A DNA stretch of 64,000 nucleotides from MAG-120531 sp038125995. GTDB lineage: Bacteria; Bacteroidota; Bacteroidia; Flavobacteriales; Flavobacteriaceae. Every line of letters starts with the position of its first letter. The stretch's first letter is position 1. Below, piece by piece: positions 35,258 through 44,012 of this stretch. The stretch lies in assembly GCA_038125995.1 (NCBI GenBank), contig JAYPEX010000001.1:1-64000 (forward strand). Direction: 5' to 3'. The translations under genes and the position numbers were made by a program. The notes under the pieces are model-generated. The model searched no databases and had not been told where the DNA came from. It saw only the letters and a program-made list of their open reading frames with translations.

Positions 35258-37939
35258 TTGAAACAAAAACAATTTCTGCTATTGATAGGCTGTTTGCTTG
35301 TTGTAGCTTTTGGATACGCTCAGAAAATTACCTTGAGTGGAACAGTAAAGGATGGCCAAGGAACGGCGTTGGATATGGCTAATGTGGTTGCGATTAATTC
35401 ACTTACCAATGAATTAGATGGTTTTGGAATCACCAATTCGAATGGATTGTATCGTATTGATGTAAAAATCAATAGTACCTATAGTTTAAAAATTAGTTAT
35501 ATCGGTTACACCACTAAAGAACTAACGATTTCAACGAAAGAACTCGATATGAATTACGATGTGGTATTAGATCCACAATCAGAATCGTTAGACGAGGTTG
35601 AGATTACTTATGAAATGCCTGTGAAGATCAAGGGAGATACCATCGTTTATAATTCGGACTCTTTTACAACGGGATCTGAAAAGAAATTAGAAGATGTTCT
35701 TAAAAAGTTACCTGGAGTTGAAATTAACGAGGATGGGGAAGTCGAGGTCGAGGGAAAGAGAGTCACTAAGTTAATGGTTGAAGGACAAGAATTTTTTGAC
35801 GGTGATACTAAAATGGGGTCCAAAAATATCCCTGCAAAAGCCCTTGATAAGATCGAAGTACTCAGAAATTACTCCGATGTGAACCAGCTCAGTGGTGTGA
35901 CGAACAATCAGGACAATGTTGCCTTAAATATTCGACTCAAAGATGGAGAGGATCACTTTTGGTTTGGTGAACTCACTGCTGGAAGAGGTTTGGATAATCG
36001 TTTCTTAGTGCATCCTAAGGCGTTTTATTACTCTAAAAAATTATCTGTGAATCTTATTACTGATGTGAACAATATAGGTTCGCTGCCTTTTACACCTAGA
36101 GATTACTTTAATTTTACAGGAGGCATGAGGATGCAAACAGCCAATACAGGAACCAACTTCAATGTATCCTCTGGTGGCTTGGGAATTTCTTTAATGCAGA
36201 ACAATAGAGCCAAGTCAATAGACACTAAGTTTGGAGCTTTTAACTTCTCGTACAACCCGAGTGATGCGTTTACCATGGGTGGTTTTGTCATCTACTCCTA
36301 TACAGGAACACAATTAGAAACCAATACTTCAAGAACTTTTATCGCTTCCAATGAAACGGAGGTAAGTACGACAGCAATTGATCAAAAATCAACCCTAGGA
36401 TTAGCAAAATTTAATTTTACCTATAAACCGAATGCTGATTTGCAATGGGATTACGATATACTCTACAAGAGTTCTGAACAAGATGAAGATCGCAGTATCC
36501 TGTCAGTAGCATCTTTGGTGGATAACATTGAAGAACGCACTACTCAAAAACCGATTTCAGTAACTCAAAACACGAATTTATACTATACCCTGGATGAGAA
36601 GAACATCCTCGCTGTTCAGGCTAAGTTCTTACATCAAAATGAAGATCCCTTTTATCAAGCTATTAAAGAACAAAAGCCTTTTGTTGGAATTTTACCACTA
36701 TCGGATAGTTCACTCTACAATATCAATCAAGAGCGATTCATTTCAACCAATCGATTGGATGCCAATGTGGATTATTATCTGATTACGGGAGATCAATCAA
36801 ATTTGAAATTTAATGTTGGAACACTTCAATCGCGCCAATCCTTCGATTCCAATATGTTTCAACTATTAGAGGGAGGAGGTCGTACTAATTTTACGGATAC
36901 CAACCTTCAAAACGATGTGAATTACAACTTTTCGGATCATTATTTAGGATTGTTTTACAAAGTGAAACTTGGAAAATTAACCCTGAACCCCGGAGTTTTA
37001 GCGCATCAATACAAAATGGTTGATGATCAACTAGCAGCTGTTTTGGAGACCAAACAGTACAATCTCGTTCCGGATCTCTTTATAAATTATGATTTAAAAA
37101 AATCAGAAAGCTTACGATTTAATTATCGTATCAGTCGATCCTTTACGGATATTGAAAATATTTCAAAGGGTTATGTGTTTTCAAATTACAACCGAATGTT
37201 TGGTGGAAATAGAAATTTAGAATCAGCTTTATATCACAGTGCTTCTTTGAATTTCTTTAGTTTCAATATGTTTAACTTTCAAAATATCTTTGCGAACCTA
37301 AGTTACAATAAGCAGTTAAATGCATTTAAGAATCAAACAGCAATCACTGGAATCAATCAAGTTAATTCGGTTTATAATTCCAATTTGGCAGATGAGATGA
37401 TGAATGGTTCTGTCAATTATCAAAGAACCTTTGGAAAGATTAAGTTGAGTTCCTCGGTACAATTAGCAAGTAATACTTTTAACAACATCATCAATGATCA
37501 AGCAAGAGTTTCTACGTCGTTTACACAATCGTATCGAGCCTCATTAAGAACCCAATTTTACGCTGCACCTAATATTGAAATGGGATATTCTTATGTGGAC
37601 AACCGCTACGATAACGGTGGTTTTGCTAATAAATTTTATACCGATAGTCCTTTTGCGAAGTTTGATGCGCAGTTTTTGAAGAACTTTATATTGACGGTGG
37701 ATTATGACTACTATAACTATCGCAACGATTCGGGGACAACTTCCAATCAATATGAATTTTTGGAAGCAAATCTTTCGTATCAAAAAGAAGATTCCAAATG
37801 GGAGTATTCTTTAATTGGAACCAATTTATTGGATACAAGAGCGCTCAATCAGGATAGTTTCAACGATTTGTTTAGTTCAACTTCTGCATATATCGTTCAA
37901 CCGAGATATGTGGTGTTTCAGATTAAATACGAATTGTAA
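35258..37939 (+). CDS. Outer-membrane beta-barrel protein with carboxypeptidase-like regulatory domain (TonB-receptor-like)
   Basis: 893 residues. The start is TTG (35258); the product begins with the signal peptide MKQKQFLLLIGCLLVVAFGYAQ, and no ATG fits. Residues about 25-105 are a CarboxypepD_reg-like beta-sandwich (ITLSGTVKDGQGTALDMANV...YTLKISYIGYTTKEL). A plug-like region (about 120-220: VYNSDSFTTGSEKKLEDVLKKLPGVEI) and a long barrel ending VVFQIKYEL follow. No clear TonB box is visible. Paired with a GLPGLI protein; such pairs may handle peptides or metals, but that is conjecture. Confidence 0.88.
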   Translation: MKQKQFLLLIGCLLVVAFGYAQKITLSGTVKDGQGTALDMANVVAINSLTNELDGFGITNSNGLYRIDVKINSTYSLKISYIGYTTKELTISTKELDMNYDVVLDPQSESLDEVEITYEMPVKIKGDTIVYNSDSFTTGSEKKLEDVLKKLPGVEINEDGEVEVEGKRVTKLMVEGQEFFDGDTKMGSKNIPAKALDKIEVLRNYSDVNQLSGVTNNQDNVALNIRLKDGEDHFWFGELTAGRGLDNRFLVHPKAFYYSKKLSVNLITDVNNIGSLPFTPRDYFNFTGGMRMQTANTGTNFNVSSGGLGISLMQNNRAKSIDTKFGAFNFSYNPSDAFTMGGFVIYSYTGTQLETNTSRTFIASNETEVSTTAIDQKSTLGLAKFNFTYKPNADLQWDYDILYKSSEQDEDRSILSVASLVDNIEERTTQKPISVTQNTNLYYTLDEKNILAVQAKFLHQNEDPFYQAIKEQKPFVGILPLSDSSLYNINQERFISTNRLDANVDYYLITGDQSNLKFNVGTLQSRQSFDSNMFQLLEGGGRTNFTDTNLQNDVNYNFSDHYLGLFYKVKLGKLTLNPGVLAHQYKMVDDQLAAVLETKQYNLVPDLFINYDLKKSESLRFNYRISRSFTDIENISKGYVFSNYNRMFGGNRNLESALYHSASLNFFSFNMFNFQNIFANLSYNKQLNAFKNQTAITGINQVNSVYNSNLADEMMNGSVNYQRTFGKIKLSSSVQLASNTFNNIINDQARVSTSFTQSYRASLRTQFYAAPNIEMGYSYVDNRYDNGGFANKFYTDSPFAKFDAQFLKNFILTVDYDYYNYRNDSGTTSNQYEFLEANLSYQKEDSKWEYSLIGTNLLDTRALNQDSFNDLFSSTSAYIVQPRYVVFQIKYEL

Positions 37940-37959
37940 TCGCATAACTGAAGTATACG

Positions 37960-37996
37960 AGCTTCCCTTAGAATTTTCTTCGGGAAGTTTTTTTTA
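37960..37996 (+). terminator. Intrinsic terminator after the barrel receptor gene
   Basis: CTTCCC (37962-37967) pairs with GGGAAG (37982-37987), extendable by G-U/A-T pairs, followed by eight T. It separates the receptor transcript from the metK promoter. Confidence 0.85.
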
Positions 37997-38010
37997 TCTA
38001 GTTGTTTGCG

Positions 38011-38018
38011 TATATTTG
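38011..38018 (+). promoter_or_regulatory. -7 element of the methionine/SAM operon
   Basis: TATATTTG matches TAnnTTTG exactly. Transcription from it would start near 38025, just before the aptamer, so the riboswitch would sit at the very 5' end of the mRNA. Confidence 0.55.
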
Positions 38019-38030
38019 CAGTCTAAATTA

Positions 38031-38100
38031 AAAGAGGAAGGATTTGACTGATTGCAACCTCTTGTAGAAATTCTACAAAAAAAATTGCTAAAGCAGTTGT
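38031..38100 (+). promoter_or_regulatory. SAM-II-like riboswitch aptamer upstream of metK
   Basis: P1 is AAGAGG (38032-38037) with CCTCTT (38058-38063). Loop L1 carries GATTTG (38041-38046) and ends TTGCAA. A pseudoknot forms as ACTG (38047-38050) with CAGT (38094-38097) and GCAA (38054-38057) with TTGC (38085-38088), leaving TAAAG between them: the SAM-II arrangement GAUUUG / UUGCA / GCUAAA. Compared with the compact alphaproteobacterial form there are three extra bases before GATTTG, and the linker holds an added 7-bp hairpin (38062-38078) before an A-run. The metK context supports SAM as ligand. SAM-V, which shares the core, is an alternative. Confidence 0.72.
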
Positions 38101-38168
38101 TGCGGTACCTGATCGTGACATTCTACCTAGCCAATCCTTCCTATCTATAAAACAATAAAAAGGATGGC
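38101..38168 (+). promoter_or_regulatory. Expression platform of the metK riboswitch
   Basis: AATCCTTCCT (38133-38142) is a perfect 10-base complement of AGGAAGGATT (38035-38044), which lies across the aptamer P1/L1. The same region, GCC-A-ATCCTT (38130-38139), can instead pair with AAGGATGGC (38160-38168), masking the metK ribosome-binding purines and the AUG (9 pairs, one bulge). The two pairings exclude each other. Inferred logic: with SAM the aptamer forms and the start is hidden; without SAM the start is free. Confidence 0.6.
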
Positions 38169-39420
38169 GTATTTATTTACCTCAGAATCAGTAAGTGAAG
38201 GGCACCCAGACAAGGTAGCCGATCAAATTAGTGATGCACTTTTAGATTATTTCTTAGCCTTTGATCCAGAATCAAAAGTAGCTTGTGAAACTTTAGTAAC
38301 CACAGGTCAAGTGGTGTTGGCTGGAGAAGTTAAGAGTGCAACTTATCTAGATGTTCAGCGCATTGCGAGAGATACCATTAATGCAATTGGATATACCAAG
38401 GGTGAGTATCAGTTTAGTGGTGACTCTTGTGGAGTAATTTCTTTAATTCACGAACAATCTCAAGACATCAATCAAGGAGTGGATCGTGCTTCGAAAGAGG
38501 ATCAAGGAGCTGGTGATCAGGGAATGATGTTTGGTTATGCTACTAAGGAGACGGAGAATTATATGCCTCTTGCTTTGGATATTTCAAACAAAATACTTCA
38601 AGAGTTGGCTAAGGTTCGACGCAATGGATCTCCAATTAACTACTTAAGACCTGATGCGAAGTCTCAAGTGACAATTGAATACTCGGATGACAATGTACCT
38701 CAACGTATAGATGCTATCGTTGTATCCACTCAGCACGATCCATTTTTGGCGAATGATGATGCCATGCTAGCTCAAATCAAGAACGACATTATTGAAATTG
38801 TAATTCCAAGAGTGATTGAGCAACTACCTGAATATGTTCAGGCCTTGTTCAATGATCAAATTAAATACTTTATCAATCCAACCGGTAAGTTTGTAATTGG
38901 AGGTCCTCATGGAGATACGGGTCTTACTGGAAGAAAAATTATTGTTGATACCTATGGAGGTAAAGGAGCACACGGAGGTGGAGCTTTTTCTGGAAAAGAT
39001 CCTTCAAAAGTAGACCGCTCTGCAGCTTATGCGGCGAGACACGCTGCTAAGAATCTTGTGGCGGCAGGTGTTGCTGATGAAATCCTTGTACAATTATCCT
39101 ATGCCATTGGAGTAGTTGAGCCAACTTCAATTTTTGTAGACACTTATGGTTCTTCTAATGTCGGTTTAACCGATGGAGAAATTGCTAAAATTGTAGGAAA
39201 GTTATTTGATATGAGACCTTATGCAATTGAGCAGCGTCTCAAGCTTCGAAATCCTATTTATTTAGAAACTGCAGCATATGGTCATATGGGGAAGCAACCC
39301 AAGACTATTAGCAAGGTATTTGAATCACCATACAACGGAAGAATTGTAAAAGAAGTTGAGCTCTTTACATGGGAGAAACTCGATTGTGTTGATGTTGTTA
39401 AGGAAGCTTTTAACCTTTAG
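38164..39420 (+). CDS. metK: S-adenosylmethionine synthetase
   Basis: 418 residues. It makes SAM from methionine and ATP. Seen are HPDKVADQISDALLD (residues 14-28), QGAGDQGMMFGYA (about residue 117), the loop-and-lysine region GGKGAHGGGAFSGKDPSKVDRSAAYAAR and the C-terminal GHMGK. The family usually runs 380-400 residues; Bacteroidota forms are slightly longer. It is the first gene after the SAM-II-like leader; a GG(A)-rich purine stretch AAAAAGG abuts the ATG. The MetX-ThrA fusion gene follows 6 bases later. Confidence 0.98.
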   Translation: MAYLFTSESVSEGHPDKVADQISDALLDYFLAFDPESKVACETLVTTGQVVLAGEVKSATYLDVQRIARDTINAIGYTKGEYQFSGDSCGVISLIHEQSQDINQGVDRASKEDQGAGDQGMMFGYATKETENYMPLALDISNKILQELAKVRRNGSPINYLRPDAKSQVTIEYSDDNVPQRIDAIVVSTQHDPFLANDDAMLAQIKNDIIEIVIPRVIEQLPEYVQALFNDQIKYFINPTGKFVIGGPHGDTGLTGRKIIVDTYGGKGAHGGGAFSGKDPSKVDRSAAYAARHAAKNLVAAGVADEILVQLSYAIGVVEPTSIFVDTYGSSNVGLTDGEIAKIVGKLFDMRPYAIEQRLKLRNPIYLETAAYGHMGKQPKTISKVFESPYNGRIVKEVELFTWEKLDCVDVVKEAFNL

Positions 39421-39426
39421 ATAAAG

Positions 39427-42400
39427 ATGATGTTAGAAAAATTAAAAATAGATCAGTACACCACAAATACAGGATATACTATTGATATAGAATTGTCCTA
39501 CGAACTCTTTGGAAAAGAATTAGGAACTGCTCCAGTGGTGATGGTAAATCACGCACTTACAGGGAATTCTAATGTTGCTGGTGAATCTGGATGGTGGAAA
39601 ACGCTCATCGGAGAAGGAAAGTGTATTGATACCCATAAGTATACAATTATTTGCTTCAATATTCCAGGTAATGGTTATGATGGATTTGTCATCGATAATT
39701 ATAAAGATTTTGTGGCTCAAGATATCGCTAAGATCTTTTTGATGGCATTAGAGCAGTTGAAAATAGATCAATTATTCGCTTTAATCGGAGGTTCTCTAGG
39801 TGGAGGTATAGCCTGGGAAATGGCAGCTTTAAATCCAAATTTAACCCAGCACTTAATACCGGTAGCTTCAGATTGGAAATCCACCGATTGGTTAATTGCC
39901 AATTGTCAGATACAAGAACAATTTTTGCTCAATTCTAAACAACCTGTACACGATGCTCGTATGCATGCGATGTTGTGCTATAGAACGCCTGAATCATTTA
40001 AACAACGGTTTGGTCGTAGTACTAATGAAGATCTACAAGTTTTTAATGTAGAGAGTTGGCTTACGCATCACGGAGAAAAACTTCAAGAGCGTTTTCAGTT
40101 AAAGGCCTATAAACTGATGAATCAATTGCTCAGATCTATAGATATTACCAGAAATGGTACAGCAGCATTCGAAAGACTCCAAAATTCCAATACCAATATT
40201 CACATCATCGGTGTGGATTCTGATATGTTCTTTACAGCAGTTGAAAACAAAGAGACCTTTAAACAACTAGCACAAGCACATAGTAATGTAACCTACGGAG
40301 AGGTCAATTCCCTTCACGGTCACGATGCCTTTTTGATCGAATACGACCAGATGGAGCGTTTATTGGATTCAATCTTTAACAAAGATGCTCAATTAGATAA
40401 AATCACTGTCTTAAAGTTTGGAGGACGCTCTCTGGCTAATGGAACAGGCCTAGAGCATGTATTGTCCATTATTGATAAAAAAGCTCATTTGAAAATTCCG
40501 ATTGCTGTAGTATTGTCAGCAAGAGGAGAGGCAACTGATGCCTTGATTGATTTATTGTCTAAAGCTTCGAGAGGTGTTTCATTTACGGAGGATTTTGAAG
40601 CCTTTAAAAAAGAACAATCAAGTCCTGTTAAAGCTAGTTTGCTCGAAGAAGAGTTTAAAGCGATTGAGAAATTGCTTTCAGGGGTAGCGCTTGTTGGTGA
40701 TTATTCTTCAAAAACCAAAGATCAACTTTTGTCCTACGGAGAAATAATTTCAGTTCGTGTGATTGTTGAGCTTTTGAACAACCGAGGAATTAAAGCTCGT
40801 GAAATCGATGCTAGACAGCTGATTAAAACCAATGACATTCACGGTAATGCTCAAGTGATTGAACATATTTCAAAAGAAAATGTGATCAAAGCTTTTGAAG
40901 AATTACCCAAAGGAGTGATTCCTGTATTTACTGGTTTTATCGCTTCCAATGTCGATAATGAAACGACAACACTCGGCAGAAACGGATCGAACTATTCAGC
41001 GGCTTTACTCGCTAATTTCTTGAATGCCAAAGAACTTCAAAATTACACTCATGTAGATGGAATCTTTACTGCAAATCCAGAGCTCGTTGAAGACGCTGAG
41101 CTCATTGAAAACCTGTCGTATTCAGAGGCCAATGAGTTGGCAAATTTTGGAACGAATATCTTACATGCGAAAACGATTATACCGCTTATTGAAAAGAATA
41201 TTCCACTTCGTATTCTCAATACCTTTAACGAGGATAACCAAGGTACACTGATCAGTGCTAAGAGTTCTAAACAAGGAATTAAATCACTTTCAGTGATTGA
41301 AGATGTTACACTGATCAATATCGAGGGTAGAGGTCTTCTTGGAAAAGCTGGAGTCGATGCTCGAATTTTTGGGGCTCTTGGAAATAAAAACATCTCTGTA
41401 AGTATTATCTCACAGGGTTCTTCTGAACGAGGAATTGGCCTTGTGGTAAATGCCTATGATGCGACTCAGGCAATTATCGCCTTAGAGCGTGAATTTGAAC
41501 AAGATTTCTATTCACAGGATGTCAACACCATCAGTGGGGTTGATCATGTATCGGTGGTTTCAATAGTCGGTCAAGACCTCAGTGGTTTTCACAAACCTTA
41601 TTCTGCAATCATCAACAATGGAGTAGTTCCCTTGCTTTTTAATAATACAGTGACGGGTAAGAACGTGAGTTTGGTGCTTAAGAAGTCCGATTTACACAAG
41701 GCGCTTAATGTGATTCACGGTGAAATTTTTGGTCAATCCAAGAAAGTAAACCTCGCCATTTTTGGTGTAGGTAATGTAGGAGGAACCCTCGTGGATCAAA
41801 TTATCCAAGCTGCTTATACCATCGAACAAAAGAAGGGGATCAAACTCAATATTTTTGCTTTGGCTAATTCCAAGCAGTTGTTGTTAAATCACAAAGGAAT
41901 CGATCAAAATTGGAGGGCTCAACTCTCTAAGGCTACTACTTCCAATGATTTAGCTGAATTGTATACTTTTGTAGATCAAAACCATTTAGAGAATCTCATC
42001 TTGGTTGATAATACTGCTAATAGTGCTTTTGTAGATCACTATCAAGATATGGTAGCTCATGGATTTGATTTGGTGTCGTCGAATAAGATTGCCAATACGA
42101 AATCAATTTCATTCTACAACGAACTTCGAGAAGTCTTGGCTGCAAATCAAAAGCAATACTTATACGAGACCAATGTTGGAGCTGGGTTGCCACTAATTAA
42201 CACCATTGCATTATTACATCTTTCTGGTGAAAATATCACTCGTATTAAGGGCGTGTTCTCAGGTTCGCTTTCCTATATCTTTAATACCTTTTGTAATCAG
42301 GAGACCTCTTTCTCAGCCCAGGTGAAAGAAGCTTTAGAAAAAGGGTTTACCGAACCCGATCCTAGAGAGGATCTCATGGGCAACGACGTCGGCAGAAAAC

Positions 42401-42816
42401 TCCTTATCTTAGCTAGAGAATTGGATTTAGAGAATGAGCTTTCTGAAGTGGTGATTCAGAATTTGATACCAGATCATTTAGCTTCCTTGTCAAAAGACGA
42501 ATTCTTAAACAGAATTGAGGAATTGGATGAAACTTTTGCAACTTTAAAAGCAAATCAAAAAGAAGATCATGTATTGAGATATGTTGGAGATCTCTCGGGA
42601 GATCTACAAAAGTCCAAAGGAAATTTAGAGGTGAAGTTAGTTTCAGTTCCAAAACAGAGTCCTTTAGGTCAGATGAAAGGTTCCGATTCGCTCATAGAAA
42701 TTTATACAGAGTCCTATGGAGAAAATCCTATTGTGATTCAGGGAGCAGGTGCAGGAGCAGCGGTGACCGCTAGAGGAGTCTTTGGAGATGTATTACGTAT
42801 TGTAGAAAAAGCATAA
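39427..42816 (+). CDS. Triple fusion: MetX-like homoserine acyltransferase, aspartate kinase and homoserine dehydrogenase
   Basis: 1129 residues, one open frame. Residues about 1-320 are a MetX-type alpha/beta hydrolase: NHALTGNSNVAG, nucleophile Ser123 in IGGSLGGGIAW, Asp in GVDSDMFF (about 264-266) and His299 in HGHDAFL. Residues about 325-620 are aspartokinase (TVLKFGGRSLANG; FTGFIASN and TTLGRNGSNYSA). Residues about 625-765 are ACT domains (GRGLLGKAGVDARIFGALG, SQGSSERGIGLVV). From about 773 (LAIFGVGNVGGTLVDQI) to the end is homoserine dehydrogenase, with NVGAGLPLINT and EPDPREDLMGNDVGRKLLIL. The protein covers the first and third steps of aspartate to homoserine plus its acylation. All three active sites look intact. 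Confidence 0.93.
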   Translation: MMLEKLKIDQYTTNTGYTIDIELSYELFGKELGTAPVVMVNHALTGNSNVAGESGWWKTLIGEGKCIDTHKYTIICFNIPGNGYDGFVIDNYKDFVAQDIAKIFLMALEQLKIDQLFALIGGSLGGGIAWEMAALNPNLTQHLIPVASDWKSTDWLIANCQIQEQFLLNSKQPVHDARMHAMLCYRTPESFKQRFGRSTNEDLQVFNVESWLTHHGEKLQERFQLKAYKLMNQLLRSIDITRNGTAAFERLQNSNTNIHIIGVDSDMFFTAVENKETFKQLAQAHSNVTYGEVNSLHGHDAFLIEYDQMERLLDSIFNKDAQLDKITVLKFGGRSLANGTGLEHVLSIIDKKAHLKIPIAVVLSARGEATDALIDLLSKASRGVSFTEDFEAFKKEQSSPVKASLLEEEFKAIEKLLSGVALVGDYSSKTKDQLLSYGEIISVRVIVELLNNRGIKAREIDARQLIKTNDIHGNAQVIEHISKENVIKAFEELPKGVIPVFTGFIASNVDNETTTLGRNGSNYSAALLANFLNAKELQNYTHVDGIFTANPELVEDAELIENLSYSEANELANFGTNILHAKTIIPLIEKNIPLRILNTFNEDNQGTLISAKSSKQGIKSLSVIEDVTLINIEGRGLLGKAGVDARIFGALGNKNISVSIISQGSSERGIGLVVNAYDATQAIIALEREFEQDFYSQDVNTISGVDHVSVVSIVGQDLSGFHKPYSAIINNGVVPLLFNNTVTGKNVSLVLKKSDLHKALNVIHGEIFGQSKKVNLAIFGVGNVGGTLVDQIIQAAYTIEQKKGIKLNIFALANSKQLLLNHKGIDQNWRAQLSKATTSNDLAELYTFVDQNHLENLILVDNTANSAFVDHYQDMVAHGFDLVSSNKIANTKSISFYNELREVLAANQKQYLYETNVGAGLPLINTIALLHLSGENITRIKGVFSGSLSYIFNTFCNQETSFSAQVKEALEKGFTEPDPREDLMGNDVGRKLLILARELDLENELSEVVIQNLIPDHLASLSKDEFLNRIEELDETFATLKANQKEDHVLRYVGDLSGDLQKSKGNLEVKLVSVPKQSPLGQMKGSDSLIEIYTESYGENPIVIQGAGAGAAVTARGVFGDVLRIVEKA

Positions 42817-42818
42817 TT

Positions 42819-44000
42819 ATGACTAAGAAAAAGTTTGAAACAAACGCCATAAGAACTCAAAACGAACGCAGTTCGTTCTTAGAGCATTCCACACCTTTGT
42901 ACTTGACTTCTAGTTTTGTATTTGAGGATGCTGAAGACATGAGAGCTTCTTTTGCAGAGGAGAAAGAACGCAATATCTATTCCAGATATTCCAATCCTAA
43001 CTCTTCTGAATTTATTGAAAAAGTCTGTCAAATGGAAGGAGCTGAGGCAGGATTTGCATTTGCATCTGGAATGGCGGCTGTTTATTCAACATTTGCTGCA
43101 CTTCTTGAAAGTGGTGATCATATTGTTTCTTCAGCGAGTGTCTTTGGATCGACATTAAGTTTGTATAACAATTTCTTTCCCAAGTGGAATATTGAAACTT
43201 CACTTTTTAAAGTGACGGATTCAATTGAAACAATTGAGAGGTTGATTCAGCCAAATTCAAGGATTCTATACGTGGAATCTCCAACCAATCCTGGAGTCGA
43301 TGTTTTAGATTTAGAAGCCCTTGGAAAACTGGCTAAGAAACACAATATCTTATTAATCGTTGATAACTGTTTTGCGTCACCTTATTTACAACAACCAATC
43401 GCTTTTGGTGCTGATTTAGTGATTCATTCAGCAACCAAATTGATGGATGGTCAAGGAAGAGTATTGGGAGGTATCACCGTAGGTTCCGCTGATCTTATCG
43501 ATAAGGTGTACCGTTTTGCTCGAATCACGGGTCCTGCACTTTCTCCATTTAATGCTTGGGTACTATCTAAGAGCTTAGAAACCCTAGCGGTTCGTGTAGA
43601 TCGTCATTGTGAAAATGCATTGGCACTTGCTGAGCACTTAGAAGCACATCCCGAAGTTGAAATGGTGAAATATCCTTTTTTAAAGTCTCATCCCATGTAT
43701 GAGGTAGCGAAAAAGCAAATGAAGGCAGGAGGAGCTATTGTGGCCTTTGAAGTTAAAGGTGGTTTAGAATCAGGTAAACGATTCTTTAATGCTATTCAAA
43801 TGCTGTCGCTTTCTGCTAATTTAGGAGATTCAAGAAGTATTGTAACCCATCCTGCATCGACAACGCATTCCAAATTAACTCCTGAACAGCTTCAAGAAGC
43901 TGGAATCAGTGAAGGAATGATTCGTATTTCTGTGGGATTAGAACATATCGATGATATCATTGCTGATATCGATCAAGCTTTAGAAAATGCAAACGCTTAA
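42819..44000 (+). CDS. PLP-dependent homoserine sulfhydrylase (trans-sulfuration family)
   Basis: 393 residues of the Cys/Met-metabolism PLP family. The PLP lysine is in VIHSATKLMDGQGRVLGG (about residue 209); YSRYSNPNSSEFIEKVCQMEGAEAG and VESPTNPGVDVLDLE are conserved. It converts O-acetyl- or O-succinylhomoserine to homocysteine with sulfide. The DGQGR sequence resembles O-succinylhomoserine sulfhydrylase MetZ, while the neighbouring MetX-type domain suggests O-acetylhomoserine; the acyl donor is undecided. It starts 2 bases after the fusion gene. Confidence 0.92.
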   Translation: MTKKKFETNAIRTQNERSSFLEHSTPLYLTSSFVFEDAEDMRASFAEEKERNIYSRYSNPNSSEFIEKVCQMEGAEAGFAFASGMAAVYSTFAALLESGDHIVSSASVFGSTLSLYNNFFPKWNIETSLFKVTDSIETIERLIQPNSRILYVESPTNPGVDVLDLEALGKLAKKHNILLIVDNCFASPYLQQPIAFGADLVIHSATKLMDGQGRVLGGITVGSADLIDKVYRFARITGPALSPFNAWVLSKSLETLAVRVDRHCENALALAEHLEAHPEVEMVKYPFLKSHPMYEVAKKQMKAGGAIVAFEVKGGLESGKRFFNAIQMLSLSANLGDSRSIVTHPASTTHSKLTPEQLQEAGISEGMIRISVGLEHIDDIIADIDQALENANA

Positions 44001-44012
44001 AAACAAGATCTA

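Noticed and set aside
38031..38100. SAM-I (S-box) riboswitch upstream of metK
   Set aside because: The S-box four-way junction landmarks (GAGGGA, GCAACC in the right places, kink-turn) are absent; the pseudoknot pattern fits SAM-II instead.
40950..41400. Minus-strand frame opposite the aspartokinase region
   Set aside because: Shadow frame with no recognisable motif; the plus-strand fusion covers it.
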